Shown here: positions 37,706 through 47,147 of the stretch, in pieces | Layout of the letters: the number at the start of each line of letters is the position of its first letter | How positions within the stretch are numbered: the stretch's first letter is position 1 | From: Allobranchiibius sp. CTAmp26 | GTDB taxonomy: Bacteria > Actinomycetota > Actinomycetes > Actinomycetales > Dermatophilaceae | Reading direction: 5' to 3' | Assembly: GCF_017565405.1 (NCBI RefSeq) | Contig: NZ_JAGEKR010000002.1 | Location: 1-64,000, forward strand | DNA: 64,000 nt | The notes under the pieces: model-generated | The model's database searches: none | What the model was told of the DNA's origin: nothing | What the model saw: the letters and a program-made list of their open reading frames with translations, nothing else | Program-made: the position numbers and the translations under genes

Positions 37706-37969
37706 ATGAAATGGATCCCACCGAAGGACGCAAGCGACAGCCAGCGCCGTCTGCACGACGCCCTCCGCGTCGTGCGCTCGGCCGATGGACATGTCCCGTG
37801 TGAGACCGATCCGTCCCTGTGGACGAGTAACAACGTCGACGACCGGGAGGCAGCAGCACATCGGTGCCGATCCTGCGTCGTGCAGGTCGAGTGCTCCGAG
37901 GCCAGCGGCAGCGAGCGGATCGGCGTATGGGGTTCCCGGATCCGATCCGCCGGATCGAGGGAGTGGTAG
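37706..37969 (+). CDS. Degenerate WhiB-like iron-sulfur protein
   Basis: Protein of 87 aa with four cysteines in WhiB order (C32, C54, C57, C63: C-x21-C-x2-C-x5-C) and the turn motif GVWGS at 73-77 in place of the usual GVWGG. The usual basic helix after that turn is short and ends at residue 87. A [4Fe-4S] redox regulator is the likely identity, but sequence around the motif is divergent. GAGGGAG precedes the ATG. It reads towards the alcohol dehydrogenase, 100 bp away. Confidence 0.65.
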   Translation: MKWIPPKDASDSQRRLHDALRVVRSADGHVPCETDPSLWTSNNVDDREAAAHRCRSCVVQVECSEASGSERIGVWGSRIRSAGSREW

Positions 37970-38069
37970 ATCCCCCACCTCGGTACTGGAACGGCCGGCC
38001 CACGGGTCGACAACAGCAGCTCAGCCCGTCCGCGACCTGTCGTGGACGCCTTCAAGCAAAGGACGCATG

Positions 38070-39203
<1,134 letters not shown>

Positions 39204-39209
39204 ACGGCG

Positions 39210-39246
39210 ACGCCGGCCGGACACCCGCGGGGTGTCCGGCCGGCGT
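39210..39246. terminator. Perfect 17-bp hairpin terminator
   Basis: ACGCCGGCCGGACACCC (39210-39226) pairs fully with 39230-39246 around loop GCG. It separates convergent genes and probably stops both transcripts. Confidence 0.85.
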
Positions 39247-39269
39247 TCGTTCGGTACGCCGGAGCGCGC

Positions 39270-39881
39270 TCAGTCGGTCGCCGGGTACCCCTGCGTCTTG
39301 AGCAGTCTCGCCAGGTGCACCGCGTTGGCCCCGGCGACCTTGGTGGTGGCCGCCGTCGTCTCCGGGACGCTGTCGAGGTCCTTGTAGTCGGTGCTGTGCA
39401 TGGCCTCGCCGTTCCAGTAGCTCACGCCTTGGGCCGGGATCGTGAACCCGACGTCGTTCAGGCACTGGTAGATGATGCCGCTGATGTGGTGAGCGCCGTC
39501 CTCGTTGCCCACCACGACCGCCACGCCGACCTTCCCGAAGGTCTGTGGGCGACCGTGATCGTCGGTCTCGGACAGTTCCGCGTCCAGGCGCTCCAGCACG
39601 CGCTGACAGACACTGCTGGGCTGACCCATCCAGGTCGGCGTGGCCAGGACCAGGATGTCGGCGTCGATCACCTGTCGGCGGATCGTCGGCCACGCGTCGC
39701 CTTCACCCATGTCGAGTTCGACCCCGGGCCGCACGTCGTGGTCGACGACCCTGACGACACTGCTCGCGACACCGGGCATCGCCTCGAGCACCTGACGCGC
39801 GAGCAGTTCACTGCTCGATGCGGTCGGGCTCGAGTTGAGCGTGCACACCAGCGCGACGGCACTGATCGTGGGATCTGCCAT
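39270..39881 (-). CDS. NAD(P)H-dependent FMN reductase / flavodoxin-like
   Basis: Flavodoxin-fold protein of 203 aa: an N-terminal beta strand and phosphate loop CTLNSSPTASSS, the flavin segment TPTWMGQPSSVCQRVLERL, and VGNEDGAHH. Resembles WrbA/NADPH-dependent FMN reductases used in quinone or oxidative stress. Its neighbour upstream is an SDR in the same direction (106 bp away). Confidence 0.8.
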   Translation of the reverse strand: MADPTISAVALVCTLNSSPTASSSELLARQVLEAMPGVASSVVRVVDHDVRPGVELDMGEGDAWPTIRRQVIDADILVLATPTWMGQPSSVCQRVLERLDAELSETDDHGRPQTFGKVGVAVVVGNEDGAHHISGIIYQCLNDVGFTIPAQGVSYWNGEAMHSTDYKDLDSVPETTAATTKVAGANAVHLARLLKTQGYPATD

Positions 39882-39987
39882 GAGGTCTCCTCCGAATGGG
39901 AGCGGTCCCGCACGAGATGGCGGGACGATCGCTCTCTTCGCAGGCTGTCACACGGTGGGCGTTCCGCGCAGGGGCTGCTCGACGGGG

Positions 39988-40653
39988 TCAGTCGGCGCTG
40001 ATCTGCCGGCGGAACTCCTTGCGTTCGGAGTGCAGTTCCCACAGGTGCTGGGCGAGTACCTCAGGGCTCTTCTCCTTGTCGCCGGCGATGATCTGACCGC
40101 CGATGATCAGCTGGGAGACCTGGATGCCCTCCTCACCGAGCACCTCGTTCAGCAGCTGCGCGTACGCCGCCTGTCCGGCGAACGCGACCGAGGTGCCCGT
40201 GACGTTGCGACCCGGGGTGACGGCCGATCCGCCGTTGACGAACAGGATCGTGCCGCGGTTCTTGCCGAGGAAGCGCATCCCGGGGACGACCTGGTGCACG
40301 GCGGCGACGGGTCCGTAGATCGAGAACTCGATCGGGCCGACGAGGTCGGCCGGGGTCGTCTCCAGCACCGGGCGCATGAAGTCCTTCTGCGGCAGAGGGC
40401 TGTACTGCAGGACCTCGATCGGGCCGAGGGTCTCGGTGACCTGCTCCAGTGCCGCCGCGATGGACGCCGGGTCGCGGACATCGGCCACGAAGCCAGCAGC
40501 CTGCACGCCGTCGTCCTGTAGCTCGGCCGCCAGGGCGTCTACTCGTCCGCGGTGCCGCGAGATCAGGCCGACCGCGAACCCTTCCTCGCCGAACCGGCGA
40601 GCGACGGCGGCGCCCAGGCCCTTGCCTGCTCCGATGATCGCGATCGTGGTCAT
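39988..40653 (-). CDS. Short-chain dehydrogenase/reductase-like
   Basis: Rossmann protein of 221 aa with the motif GAGKGLG near 8-14 and ISRHRGRVDAL (NADP preference). The usual SDR Tyr-x3-Lys site is replaced: at that place the chain reads VAFAGQAAYAQLLNEVL, without the Lys four residues after Tyr, so classical SDR catalysis is doubtful. ATG 40653; the frame upstream to 40737 is not conserved in type. Confidence 0.7.
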   Translation of the reverse strand: MTTIAIIGAGKGLGAAVARRFGEEGFAVGLISRHRGRVDALAAELQDDGVQAAGFVADVRDPASIAAALEQVTETLGPIEVLQYSPLPQKDFMRPVLETTPADLVGPIEFSIYGPVAAVHQVVPGMRFLGKNRGTILFVNGGSAVTPGRNVTGTSVAFAGQAAYAQLLNEVLGEEGIQVSQLIIGGQIIAGDKEKSPEVLAQHLWELHSERKEFRRQISAD

Positions 40654-40781
40654 GTCAGCTCCTGTCGGAAGATCTGTACGGAGTGCGGCGCCGCCGATGG
40701 CTGTCACTTGATCGTGCTGCGGCAGCGGATCGATCAACGCGCCGGTTTGGTCCCGACTCGAACTCGTGGGACGTCGCCAGG

Positions 40782-41777
40782 CTACTGAGCCGCAGTGTGC
40801 GACCTGCTGCCGGCCGGGTCGCCTGCCGCGATCGAGCGGTGCACCCCTCTGACCTGCGGAGGGTGCGCGTGGGCGAGCTGAGCGTGAGCGCGTTCGAAGG
40901 CGCCCTCGGCCGTGTGGGCGGCGACGGCCGCCGCGCCGGCCGGGACGATGACCAGCAAGGCGCCGAGCACCGCGGCGGGCAGGCGGGTACGGCGTCGCGG
41001 CTGCAGCAGCACCCGCACCCGGTAGGCCACGGCGTCCTCGGCAGAGGCGAGCCGGGTGGTCGTCGCCTCCGCCGAGGTGACGCTGGTGGCCGCGGCGACG
41101 ATGGCACCGGCGACGACGCGCCGGTCACCGGTCTGATCGGCGGCCATCTCGTCGGCCCACCGTTCCGTCGAGAGGCGCACCGCCCGCCGCACCGGGCGCA
41201 GGATCGGGTTGGCCGCCGTCGCGACCTCCACCAGCTGAAGGTAGACGTGATGCCGGGCGACGAGGTGCGCCTGCTCGTGGGCGATCAGCGCCCGCCGGTG
41301 CCCCGGGCCGAGGGCCGCCAGCACCGGTGCGCCCACCACGACCCGTCCCGGAAATCCGGCCAGCGCGTGGGGTGATTCGGCGTCATCGGTGATGACCAGC
41401 CCGGCGACGTTCGGCATCTGCCGGCACGCAGCCGCCGAGCGCCACAGCGAACGGCCCTGGCCGACGAACGTCGTGAGCGACCGGATGAGCAGGACCGACA
41501 CGACAGCGCCGGCCAGGAGGCCCGCCCAGGGTGCCGGGTTCGAACCGTGCAGCTGGCGCACGCTCCAGCCGCCGGCGGCAGCGATGAACGGAATGCCCGC
41601 GACCGTCTCGAAGCCCAGGATGCAGGCGATGAACCCGGCGCAGGCACTCACCGCGAGGGCGCCGGCGGTGAGCAGCATCGTCGCCGACGCCGGCCTCATC
41701 GAGCGCACCAGGACGGGTGCGGCCACGGCCAGGGCGATGCCCGCTCCGAGGCAGGCGATCAGTGCGCTGACGGTCAC
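40782..41777 (-). CDS. M56 family membrane metallopeptidase (BlaR1-like)
   Basis: Protein of 331 aa with four or five membrane helices. Zinc site HEQAH (H167, E168, H171) in a cytoplasmic loop, and a downstream Glu (STERWADEMAAD) as third ligand. It lacks the extracellular penicillin-sensor domain of true BlaR1. Overlaps the BlaI-like gene by 4 nt; presumably cleaves this repressor or another protein. Confidence 0.85.
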   Translation of the reverse strand: MTVSALIACLGAGIALAVAAPVLVRSMRPASATMLLTAGALAVSACAGFIACILGFETVAGIPFIAAAGGWSVRQLHGSNPAPWAGLLAGAVVSVLLIRSLTTFVGQGRSLWRSAAACRQMPNVAGLVITDDAESPHALAGFPGRVVVGAPVLAALGPGHRRALIAHEQAHLVARHHVYLQLVEVATAANPILRPVRRAVRLSTERWADEMAADQTGDRRVVAGAIVAAATSVTSAEATTTRLASAEDAVAYRVRVLLQPRRRTRLPAAVLGALLVIVPAGAAAVAAHTAEGAFERAHAQLAHAHPPQVRGVHRSIAAGDPAGSRSHTAAQ

Positions 41778-42172
41778 GGCTGCCCGCCCGGCTCGTCGGC
41801 CTGCGGAGCCCCGGTGGCTTCGGTCAGGAGCTGGGCGAGGAGGCGCGCGTCGTCGGCGCTCAGGTCACCGATGAATCGGGACATCACCGCCGACCGGTCC
41901 TCATGCGAGTCCATCAGGCGCCGCATCTGGTGTGCTGCCAGTGCCGCGCCCATGGTGGCGGTCGACTCGACCAGGCCGTACCGGTAGGTGCGTCCCGCCG
42001 GAGCGCGGCGCAGCACGCCCTTGTCGCACAGCCGGGCCAGCGTCGTCATCACGGTCGTGTAGGCCAGCGGGCGGGCGAGTGCCGCGTGGATCTGGGGGGT
42101 CGTCAACTCCTCGCCCGCGGCGGCGATGGCCGCGACGACCTCCCGTTCCAGTGCACCCGGCTGGCGCCGCAT
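41774..42172 (-). CDS. BlaI/MecI/CopY-family repressor
   Basis: Winged-helix protein of 132 aa: LTTPQIHAALARPLAYTTVMTTLARLCDKGVLRR is the recognition region, followed by GRTYRYG wing and a dimerisation tail. The M56 protease next to it fits the BlaI-BlaR1 type of control, in which the protease removes the repressor. A dyad operator overlaps its own -10, and the divergent PAP2 gene may share it. No beta-lactamase lies nearby. Confidence 0.88.
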   Translation of the reverse strand: MRRQPGALEREVVAAIAAAGEELTTPQIHAALARPLAYTTVMTTLARLCDKGVLRRAPAGRTYRYGLVESTATMGAALAAHQMRRLMDSHEDRSAVMSRFIGDLSADDARLLAQLLTEATGAPQADEPGGQP

Positions 42173-42179
42173 TCCGACC

Positions 42180-42198
42180 TACTATTCATCGAGTAGTA
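42180..42198. promoter_or_regulatory. Dyad operator for the BlaI-like repressor
   Basis: TACTA (42180-42184) and TAGTA (42194-42198) form an inverted repeat, and TACTATTC is directly repeated at 42180-42187 and 42197-42204. The site sits 8 nt upstream of the BlaI-like ATG and overlaps its AATAGT -10, so the message is probably leaderless and autoregulated. Confidence 0.65.
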
Positions 42199-42288
42199 CT
42201 ATTCGCATTCTGCAACAACCACACGATGCGGTATCGGCAGGCACGATGCAATCTCGGGCCGCACCATGATCGAAGGAATCACCCACCG

Positions 42289-42945
42289 ATGGCTCTGGAC
42301 ACCGGCAGCAACTTGGATCTCTTCCTGTGGGTCAACCGGATCGCTCAGCGGACACCCTGGCTGCACGGATCGATCGAGGCGTTCGCGAAGTACGGCGTCC
42401 TGCTCTTCGCGGTCCTGTTGTTGATCGGTCTGTGGGCGGCCAGATCCGCCGACGACGCGCGACTGGCCAAGGCAGGGTGGGCGTGCGTGGCCACCCTGCT
42501 CGCCGTCGCGGTCAACCAGCCGATCGTGCACCTGGTCCACGAAGCGCGCCCGTACGCGACCCATCCCCACATCCTGGTCCTGGCCTCGCGCAGCACCGAT
42601 CCGGGCTTCCCGTCCGACCACGCCACGATGGCCGGTGCGGCCGCCGTCGGGATCCTGCTCGCGAGCCGCAAGCTCGGCCTGTTCGCGCTCCTCGCGGCGC
42701 TCGTGCTGGCGGCCAGCCGGGTATACATCGGTGCGCACTATCCCCTCGACGTCCTCGCTGGTCTGATCCTGGGCGCTGCCGTGGCAGTCCTCGGGTGGAT
42801 CCTCGTGCGCCGCATCCTGGTTGCGACAGTGCACCGGATCCGCGTCCTGCCGGGACTGCGCAACGTCTTCGGCCCGCGCGTCCAGGCCGGTACGACGCCC
42901 GCCACCGATCCGAGAGCGTCCGCGTCGCGCGCGTACCGGGCTTGA
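42289..42945 (+). CDS. PAP2-family membrane phosphatase
   Basis: Protein of 218 aa with five or six helices and the lipid phosphatase motifs: HEARPY, PGFPSDHATMAG (SDH at 109-111) and SRVYIGAHYPLD (143-154). Undecaprenyl-diphosphate or phosphatidate phosphatase-like. It is divergent from the BlaI/M56 pair across 116 bp, hence possibly under BlaI control and part of a cell-wall stress response. Confidence 0.85.
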   Translation: MALDTGSNLDLFLWVNRIAQRTPWLHGSIEAFAKYGVLLFAVLLLIGLWAARSADDARLAKAGWACVATLLAVAVNQPIVHLVHEARPYATHPHILVLASRSTDPGFPSDHATMAGAAAVGILLASRKLGLFALLAALVLAASRVYIGAHYPLDVLAGLILGAAVAVLGWILVRRILVATVHRIRVLPGLRNVFGPRVQAGTTPATDPRASASRAYRA

Positions 42946-43003
42946 GAGCACCGGAGCAGCGGCACGATAGGAGTCGACCAGTCCGCATGAGTCGAGGAGC
43001 CCG

Positions 43004-43771
43004 ATGACCGGCACCGCACTGTTCCTCGCCGTCTTCCTGGCGTGTGCCGTGGAGGCGGTCGAGGCGTTGACGATCACGCTGGCGGCCGGGACGTCACGCG
43101 ACCGGCGCTCGGCACTGACGGGAGTCGGTGCCGCGATCGCCGTCCTCGCGGTCCTGGTCGCGGTGCTCGGGCCCGCGGTCAGCGCAATCCCGTTGACCGC
43201 GCTCAGACTGCTGGTCGGAGGTCTACTCCTGATCTTCGGGATCGGCTGGCTGAGGAAGGCGATCCTGCGCGCGAGCGGGCAGAAGGCCATGCGGGACGAG
43301 GACGCGGCCTACCAGCGCGCGGTCGCGGCGGCTCGTGCCGCCGACCCGGATCGACGGCCGCTGGTCGGTGACTGGTTCGCCTTCACCCTGGCGTTCAAGG
43401 GGGTCCTGCTCGAGGGGCTCGAGGTCGTCTTCATCGCGCTCACCTTCGGCAGCAACCAGCACGACGTCCCGTTGGCTGCAGTGGCCGCACTGGCCGCCGT
43501 ACTCGTCGTGGCGGCAACGGGTTTCGCGGTGCGCGCACCTCTGGCACGGGTGCCTGAGAACGCGATGAAGCTGGTCGTCGGCGTGATGCTCGTGTCGTTC
43601 GGCACCTTCTGGGGGGCCGAGGGAGCCGGCGCGCGCTGGCCCGGCGGCGACGCCGCACTGCTCGTCATCGTTCCCCTCACGGCGGTCGTCACCTGGGCAC
43701 ACGTCCAGGCATTCCGTCGCTGGCAGCCCGGACCGGCGTCGCGCGACGCGGGCGCCACGGGGGCGGTCTGA
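43004..43771 (+). CDS. COG4280-like membrane protein with FTR1-type ExxE motifs
   Basis: Membrane protein of 255 aa with six or seven helices. ExxE motifs occur in both halves: E17/E20 in ACAVEAVEALT and E137/E140 in VLLEGLEVVF. The second, LEGLE, resembles REGLE of FTR1 iron permeases. Belongs to the COG4280-type predicted membrane proteins. A 70-aa membrane protein follows 1 nt later and a multicopper oxidase lies convergent. Confidence 0.65.
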   Translation: MTGTALFLAVFLACAVEAVEALTITLAAGTSRDRRSALTGVGAAIAVLAVLVAVLGPAVSAIPLTALRLLVGGLLLIFGIGWLRKAILRASGQKAMRDEDAAYQRAVAAARAADPDRRPLVGDWFAFTLAFKGVLLEGLEVVFIALTFGSNQHDVPLAAVAALAAVLVVAATGFAVRAPLARVPENAMKLVVGVMLVSFGTFWGAEGAGARWPGGDAALLVIVPLTAVVTWAHVQAFRRWQPGPASRDAGATGAV

Positions 43772-43772
43772 G

Positions 43773-43985
43773 ATGCGCTGGATCGTCGGTTTCGGGCGGT
43801 TCTGCTGGGAATTCGTCATCGGCGACGACTGGCTCGTGGCCGCTCTCGTCGTCCTCGGCCTGGACGGGACATATCTGCTTGCGCACGCCACCGCAGCCCC
43901 GGCCTGGTGGTTGCTGCCGGCCTTCGTCCTGGTCGCGCTGCCGGTCAGCATCATCCGGCTGATTCGCCGCACCCCGCGAGGCTGA
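43773..43985 (+). CDS. Small two-helix membrane protein
   Basis: Protein of 70 aa with two hydrophobic helices (about 18-36 and 43-62) and a basic C-terminus IRLIRRTPRG. Not recognised. It starts 1 nt after the FTR1-like gene and is probably its accessory subunit by position. Confidence 0.65.
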   Translation: MRWIVGFGRFCWEFVIGDDWLVAALVVLGLDGTYLLAHATAAPAWWLLPAFVLVALPVSIIRLIRRTPRG

Positions 43986-44012
43986 GCTCACCCTCGCCGC
44001 CGCGGATTCCGT

Positions 44013-45578
44013 TCACTGCACGTAGGAGACGACGGCCATCATCCCGCGGGCTGCGTGGTAGGCGTTGTGACAGTGCGTCAGCCACTGCCCAGGGTTGTCA
44101 GCGTCGAAGAAGACGCTGACGGTCTCCATCGGCTTGACCACGACCGTGTCCTTGCGGGGCCCGGTGGCCCCGACCTGGAAGGTGTGCCCGTGCAGGTGCA
44201 TCGGATGCCACATCATCGTGCGGTTCGCGAAATCCAGGCGCACCCGGTGGCCGGCCCGGATATCGACGGCGGACGCGAACGGGTCGGACTCGTCGTACCG
44301 GCGGCCGTTGATGCCCCAGTCGTACCTCGACATGGAGCCGGTCATCGCGAGCGTGTGCGTCACGTCCGCCTCCTTGGGCGCCAGCCGCACTGAGGGGTCG
44401 GCGGCCGTCATCCTCGCCCCGATCACCTTCCCGCCCAGTCGGGTCGGCACGCTCGCGGCGGTCGGGCGGCGGCCGCGGCCGGCATCCAGGATCGCGAAAG
44501 TCCGGCCGGTCTTCCCTTCCGCCAGCACCGTCAACGGCACGGGATGATCCGGCACGGTGACCAGCACGTCGAACCGCTCACCCATCCCGAGGACGAGGGC
44601 GTCCACCTCCTGGTGCACCACCGGAAAGCCGTCGGTGTGCGTCACGGTCAGCCGGACCCCCGGAATGCCGACCCGGTACGCGGTGTCACCGGCGGAGTTG
44701 ATCAGCCGGATGCGGACCCGCTGCCCGGCCTTGGCCCGGAACACTTCCGGATCCAGCGGGTCCCGACCGTTGACCAGGTGGAGCGGATAGTTCACGTCCC
44801 CTCCGTCGCTGCCGAGGAACGGGCTGGCCGTCGACGAACCGCCGCCACTCATCCCCGACATCCCCGACATCCCGGACCTGCCCGAGCCCGTCGAGCCCAT
44901 GCCCTTGGACAGCGTGGCCGCCTGGATCGCCGGCGTGCGACCGTCGATCCCGTCCAGCCAGTCGTCGAGCAGGACCACCCACTCCGCGTCGTAGGGGAGC
45001 GGCTCGTGCGGGTCGTCGACGATCAACGGCCCGTACAGCGCGCGGTCGCGCTGGAGTTCCATGTGCGAGTGGTACCAGTAGGTGCCCGGGTGCGCGGTCT
45101 TGAACGTCGCGGTGAACGCCGCACCGGGCGCGGTCGCGGCCTGCGTCAGGGCAGGGACGCCGTCCATGTCGTTGCGCAGCGCCAGCCCGTGGAAGTGCAT
45201 CGAGGTCGCCTCGGGCAGGCCGTTGTGCTGCGCGACGGCCAGGGTGTCTCCTACCCGGGAGCGCAGCAGCGGGCCGGGCAGTCCCCGGTTGTAGCCCCAG
45301 GTCTGCACCGGGGCGCCCCCGATCCGTGTGCTCATCGCGGTCGCGTTCAGCGCGGCGCCGATCGTGCGCCCACTTCCCGGCCGCCCTGCTTCCGTCCGTC
45401 GCACCAGTGGATCCGTGGGGCCGACGCGTCTCACAGGGGAGCTCGGGGACGCCGCCGTACGGGTCGTCGCCGCGTCGTTCGAACACGCGCCGACGACGCC
45501 CACGCCCGCAGCCGCGGCCAGCGTGAACAGTGACCGGCGGGTCACGTTCCTTGTCGTCACAGGCTTATTCACGCTCAT
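44013..45578 (-). CDS. Multicopper oxidase with Tat signal and Met-rich insert
   Basis: Laccase/CueO-like enzyme of 521 aa. Twin-arginine signal RRSLF at 14-18 followed by a lipobox-like VGAC (Cys32). Copper motifs: HFH at 128-130, HSH at 170-172, HPMHLHGH at 458-465, and HCHNAYHAARGM at 502-513 with axial Met513. A Met/Gly/Ser insert (GMSGMSGMSGG, about 236-247) is like the copper-binding Met-rich segment of CueO. ATG is immediately downstream of a CsoR-type box. Probably exported and oxidising Cu(I), Fe(II) or phenols. Confidence 0.92.
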   Translation of the reverse strand: MSVNKPVTTRNVTRRSLFTLAAAAGVGVVGACSNDAATTRTAASPSSPVRRVGPTDPLVRRTEAGRPGSGRTIGAALNATAMSTRIGGAPVQTWGYNRGLPGPLLRSRVGDTLAVAQHNGLPEATSMHFHGLALRNDMDGVPALTQAATAPGAAFTATFKTAHPGTYWYHSHMELQRDRALYGPLIVDDPHEPLPYDAEWVVLLDDWLDGIDGRTPAIQAATLSKGMGSTGSGRSGMSGMSGMSGGGSSTASPFLGSDGGDVNYPLHLVNGRDPLDPEVFRAKAGQRVRIRLINSAGDTAYRVGIPGVRLTVTHTDGFPVVHQEVDALVLGMGERFDVLVTVPDHPVPLTVLAEGKTGRTFAILDAGRGRRPTAASVPTRLGGKVIGARMTAADPSVRLAPKEADVTHTLAMTGSMSRYDWGINGRRYDESDPFASAVDIRAGHRVRLDFANRTMMWHPMHLHGHTFQVGATGPRKDTVVVKPMETVSVFFDADNPGQWLTHCHNAYHAARGMMAVVSYVQ

Positions 45579-45583
45579 ACGGT

Positions 45584-45600
45584 ATACCCCTATGGGGTAT
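45584..45600. promoter_or_regulatory. CsoR-type operator before the multicopper oxidase
   Basis: ATACCCC-TAT-GGGGTAT is a perfect palindrome 5 bp upstream of the oxidase start. It matches operators of CsoR-family repressors and the three sites at 49.6-49.8 kb. Confidence 0.85.
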
Positions 45601-45618
45601 GCCGGAGAATGGCTCGTC

Positions 45619-46647
45619 TCAGGCGCGGTGCGAGCCCGCGGGGCTGGTGTGGACGGTCGCAGCCGTCAGCCGGCGTACCTGGGCCACGAGTCGGGTCTCG
45701 ACGTGGTGTGCCAGGTCGTGCGCCTCGGCCTGGCTGAGCTCCGGTGCGATCGAGACGTCGACTTCCGTGCGCAGGGTGTGTCCGATCCATCGGATCCGCA
45801 ACTCACGGACGTCCTCGACGCCCGGGACGGCAAGGGCGGCCGCGGTGGCGTGGTCGACGAGGTCGGGGTCGACGGCGTCCATCAGCCGGTCGCCGACCTG
45901 CCGGATCGCCGAGCGCAGGACGCCCAGGATGCCGACGGTGATGAGCAGCCCGACGATGGGGTCCGCGGCACGCCAGCCGAGCGCGACTCCGGCGGCGCCC
46001 AGGAGCACGGCGAGCGAGGTGAAACCGTCGGTGCGAGCGTGCAACCCGTCGGCGACCAGTGCGGCCGAGCCGATCCTGCGCCCGACGCCGATCCGGTAGC
46101 GGGCGACGACCTCGTTGCCGGCGAACCCGATGATCGCGGCACCGGCGACCGCCCACAGGTGGGTCACCTCCTGGGGATGCAGCAGCCGTCGGATCGCCTC
46201 GTACGCCGCCAGCACACTGGAGAGCGTGATCATCGCGACCACGAACACCCCGGCGAGATCCTCGGCGCGGCCGTAGCCGTAGGTGAAGCGTTTGGTGGCC
46301 GCCCTGGTCCCGAGGCGGAAGGCGATCAGCAGCGGGACCGCGGTGAGCGCGTCCACGATGTTGTGCAGCGTGTCCCCGAGCAGGGCGACCGAGCCGCTGA
46401 GCACGACGATCGCGCCCTGGACGAGGGCCGTGAGTGCGAGCAGCAGGAACGAGATCACGAGCGCACGCCTGCCTTCGGCATTGGCCTCCAGGGTGTCGTC
46501 GATCTGGTCGGCGCTGTCGTGCGCGTGGGCGCCGAAGACCTCTGAGACGGCATGCCGGATCCGCCCCCATCCCGACCCGTCGTGGTCATGGTCGTGCCGA
46601 TGCTCATGAGGGCGGTGATCATCGAGCTGCGGTGATCGTGTGGCCAT
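45619..46647 (-). CDS. Cation diffusion facilitator (zinc/cobalt exporter)
   Basis: CDF transporter of 342 aa. His-rich N-terminus (HRPHEHRHDHDHDG at 11-24, HAHD at 41-44), six helices, HxxxD metal motifs in GDTLHNIVDA (91-100) and ADGLHARTDGF, and a C-terminal metal-binding domain. HxxxD in both helices fits Zn(II) or Co(II). ATG 46647; divergent from the ArsR gene with an operator between. Confidence 0.9.
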   Translation of the reverse strand: MATRSPQLDDHRPHEHRHDHDHDGSGWGRIRHAVSEVFGAHAHDSADQIDDTLEANAEGRRALVISFLLLALTALVQGAIVVLSGSVALLGDTLHNIVDALTAVPLLIAFRLGTRAATKRFTYGYGRAEDLAGVFVVAMITLSSVLAAYEAIRRLLHPQEVTHLWAVAGAAIIGFAGNEVVARYRIGVGRRIGSAALVADGLHARTDGFTSLAVLLGAAGVALGWRAADPIVGLLITVGILGVLRSAIRQVGDRLMDAVDPDLVDHATAAALAVPGVEDVRELRIRWIGHTLRTEVDVSIAPELSQAEAHDLAHHVETRLVAQVRRLTAATVHTSPAGSHRA

Positions 46648-46703
46648 CTGTCTCGCTGCTCCCGTTACCGTCGTCGAACCGGCCGTCACGGTATCAGGAA
46701 TAC

Positions 46704-46719
46704 ATGAACATAAATTCAT
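46704..46719. promoter_or_regulatory. ArsR/SmtB-type operator
   Basis: ATGAA-CATAAA-TTCAT lies between the divergent CDF and ArsR genes. It matches the AT-rich TGAA...TTCA dyads bound by CzrA/SmtB/NmtR-like repressors. Confidence 0.75.
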
Positions 46720-46744
46720 ACGTTCCTCGAATATGCTTCGCCCC

Positions 46745-47110
46745 ATGGGTCATGCAGGGGCGCCTCGTGCGTCGGAGGCGGCGGTCGGTCGGCTGAGTGC
46801 TTCGACCGCGACGGCCGTCGCGCAGACCCTGCAGGCCCTCGCGACGCCGTCGCGGCTGCTGATCCTGGACTGCCTGCGCGAGGGCCCGTTGCCGGTGACC
46901 GAGCTGGCGGCGGCGGTCGGGATGGAGCAGTCGGCGTGCTCTCACCAGCTGCGGCTGCTGCGCACGCTCGGACTGGTCGTCAGCACCCGCCAGGGTCGCT
47001 CGGTGATCTACGCCCTGTACGACGGGCACGTGGCCGAGCTGTTGGACCAGGCCCTGGACCACACCGAGCACCTGCGCCTGGGGTTGAGCAACCAGCTCGG
47101 CACCGACTGA
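46745..47110 (+). CDS. ArsR/SmtB-family zinc-type repressor
   Basis: Winged-helix protein of 121 aa with the recognition helix MEQSACSHQLRLL. The C-terminal helix carries D93, H95, H106 and H109, spaced 0, 2, 13, 16: the exact alpha-5 Zn(II)/Co(II) site of CzrA. So it most likely senses zinc or cobalt and represses the CDF gene. An ATG at 46733 is an alternative start; GAATAT at 46729-46734 may be the -10. Confidence 0.9.
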   Translation: MGHAGAPRASEAAVGRLSASTATAVAQTLQALATPSRLLILDCLREGPLPVTELAAAVGMEQSACSHQLRLLRTLGLVVSTRQGRSVIYALYDGHVAELLDQALDHTEHLRLGLSNQLGTD

Positions 47111-47147
47111 CGGCCGAGACGTCGCCGCTGACGTCGCCGCTGCCCCC

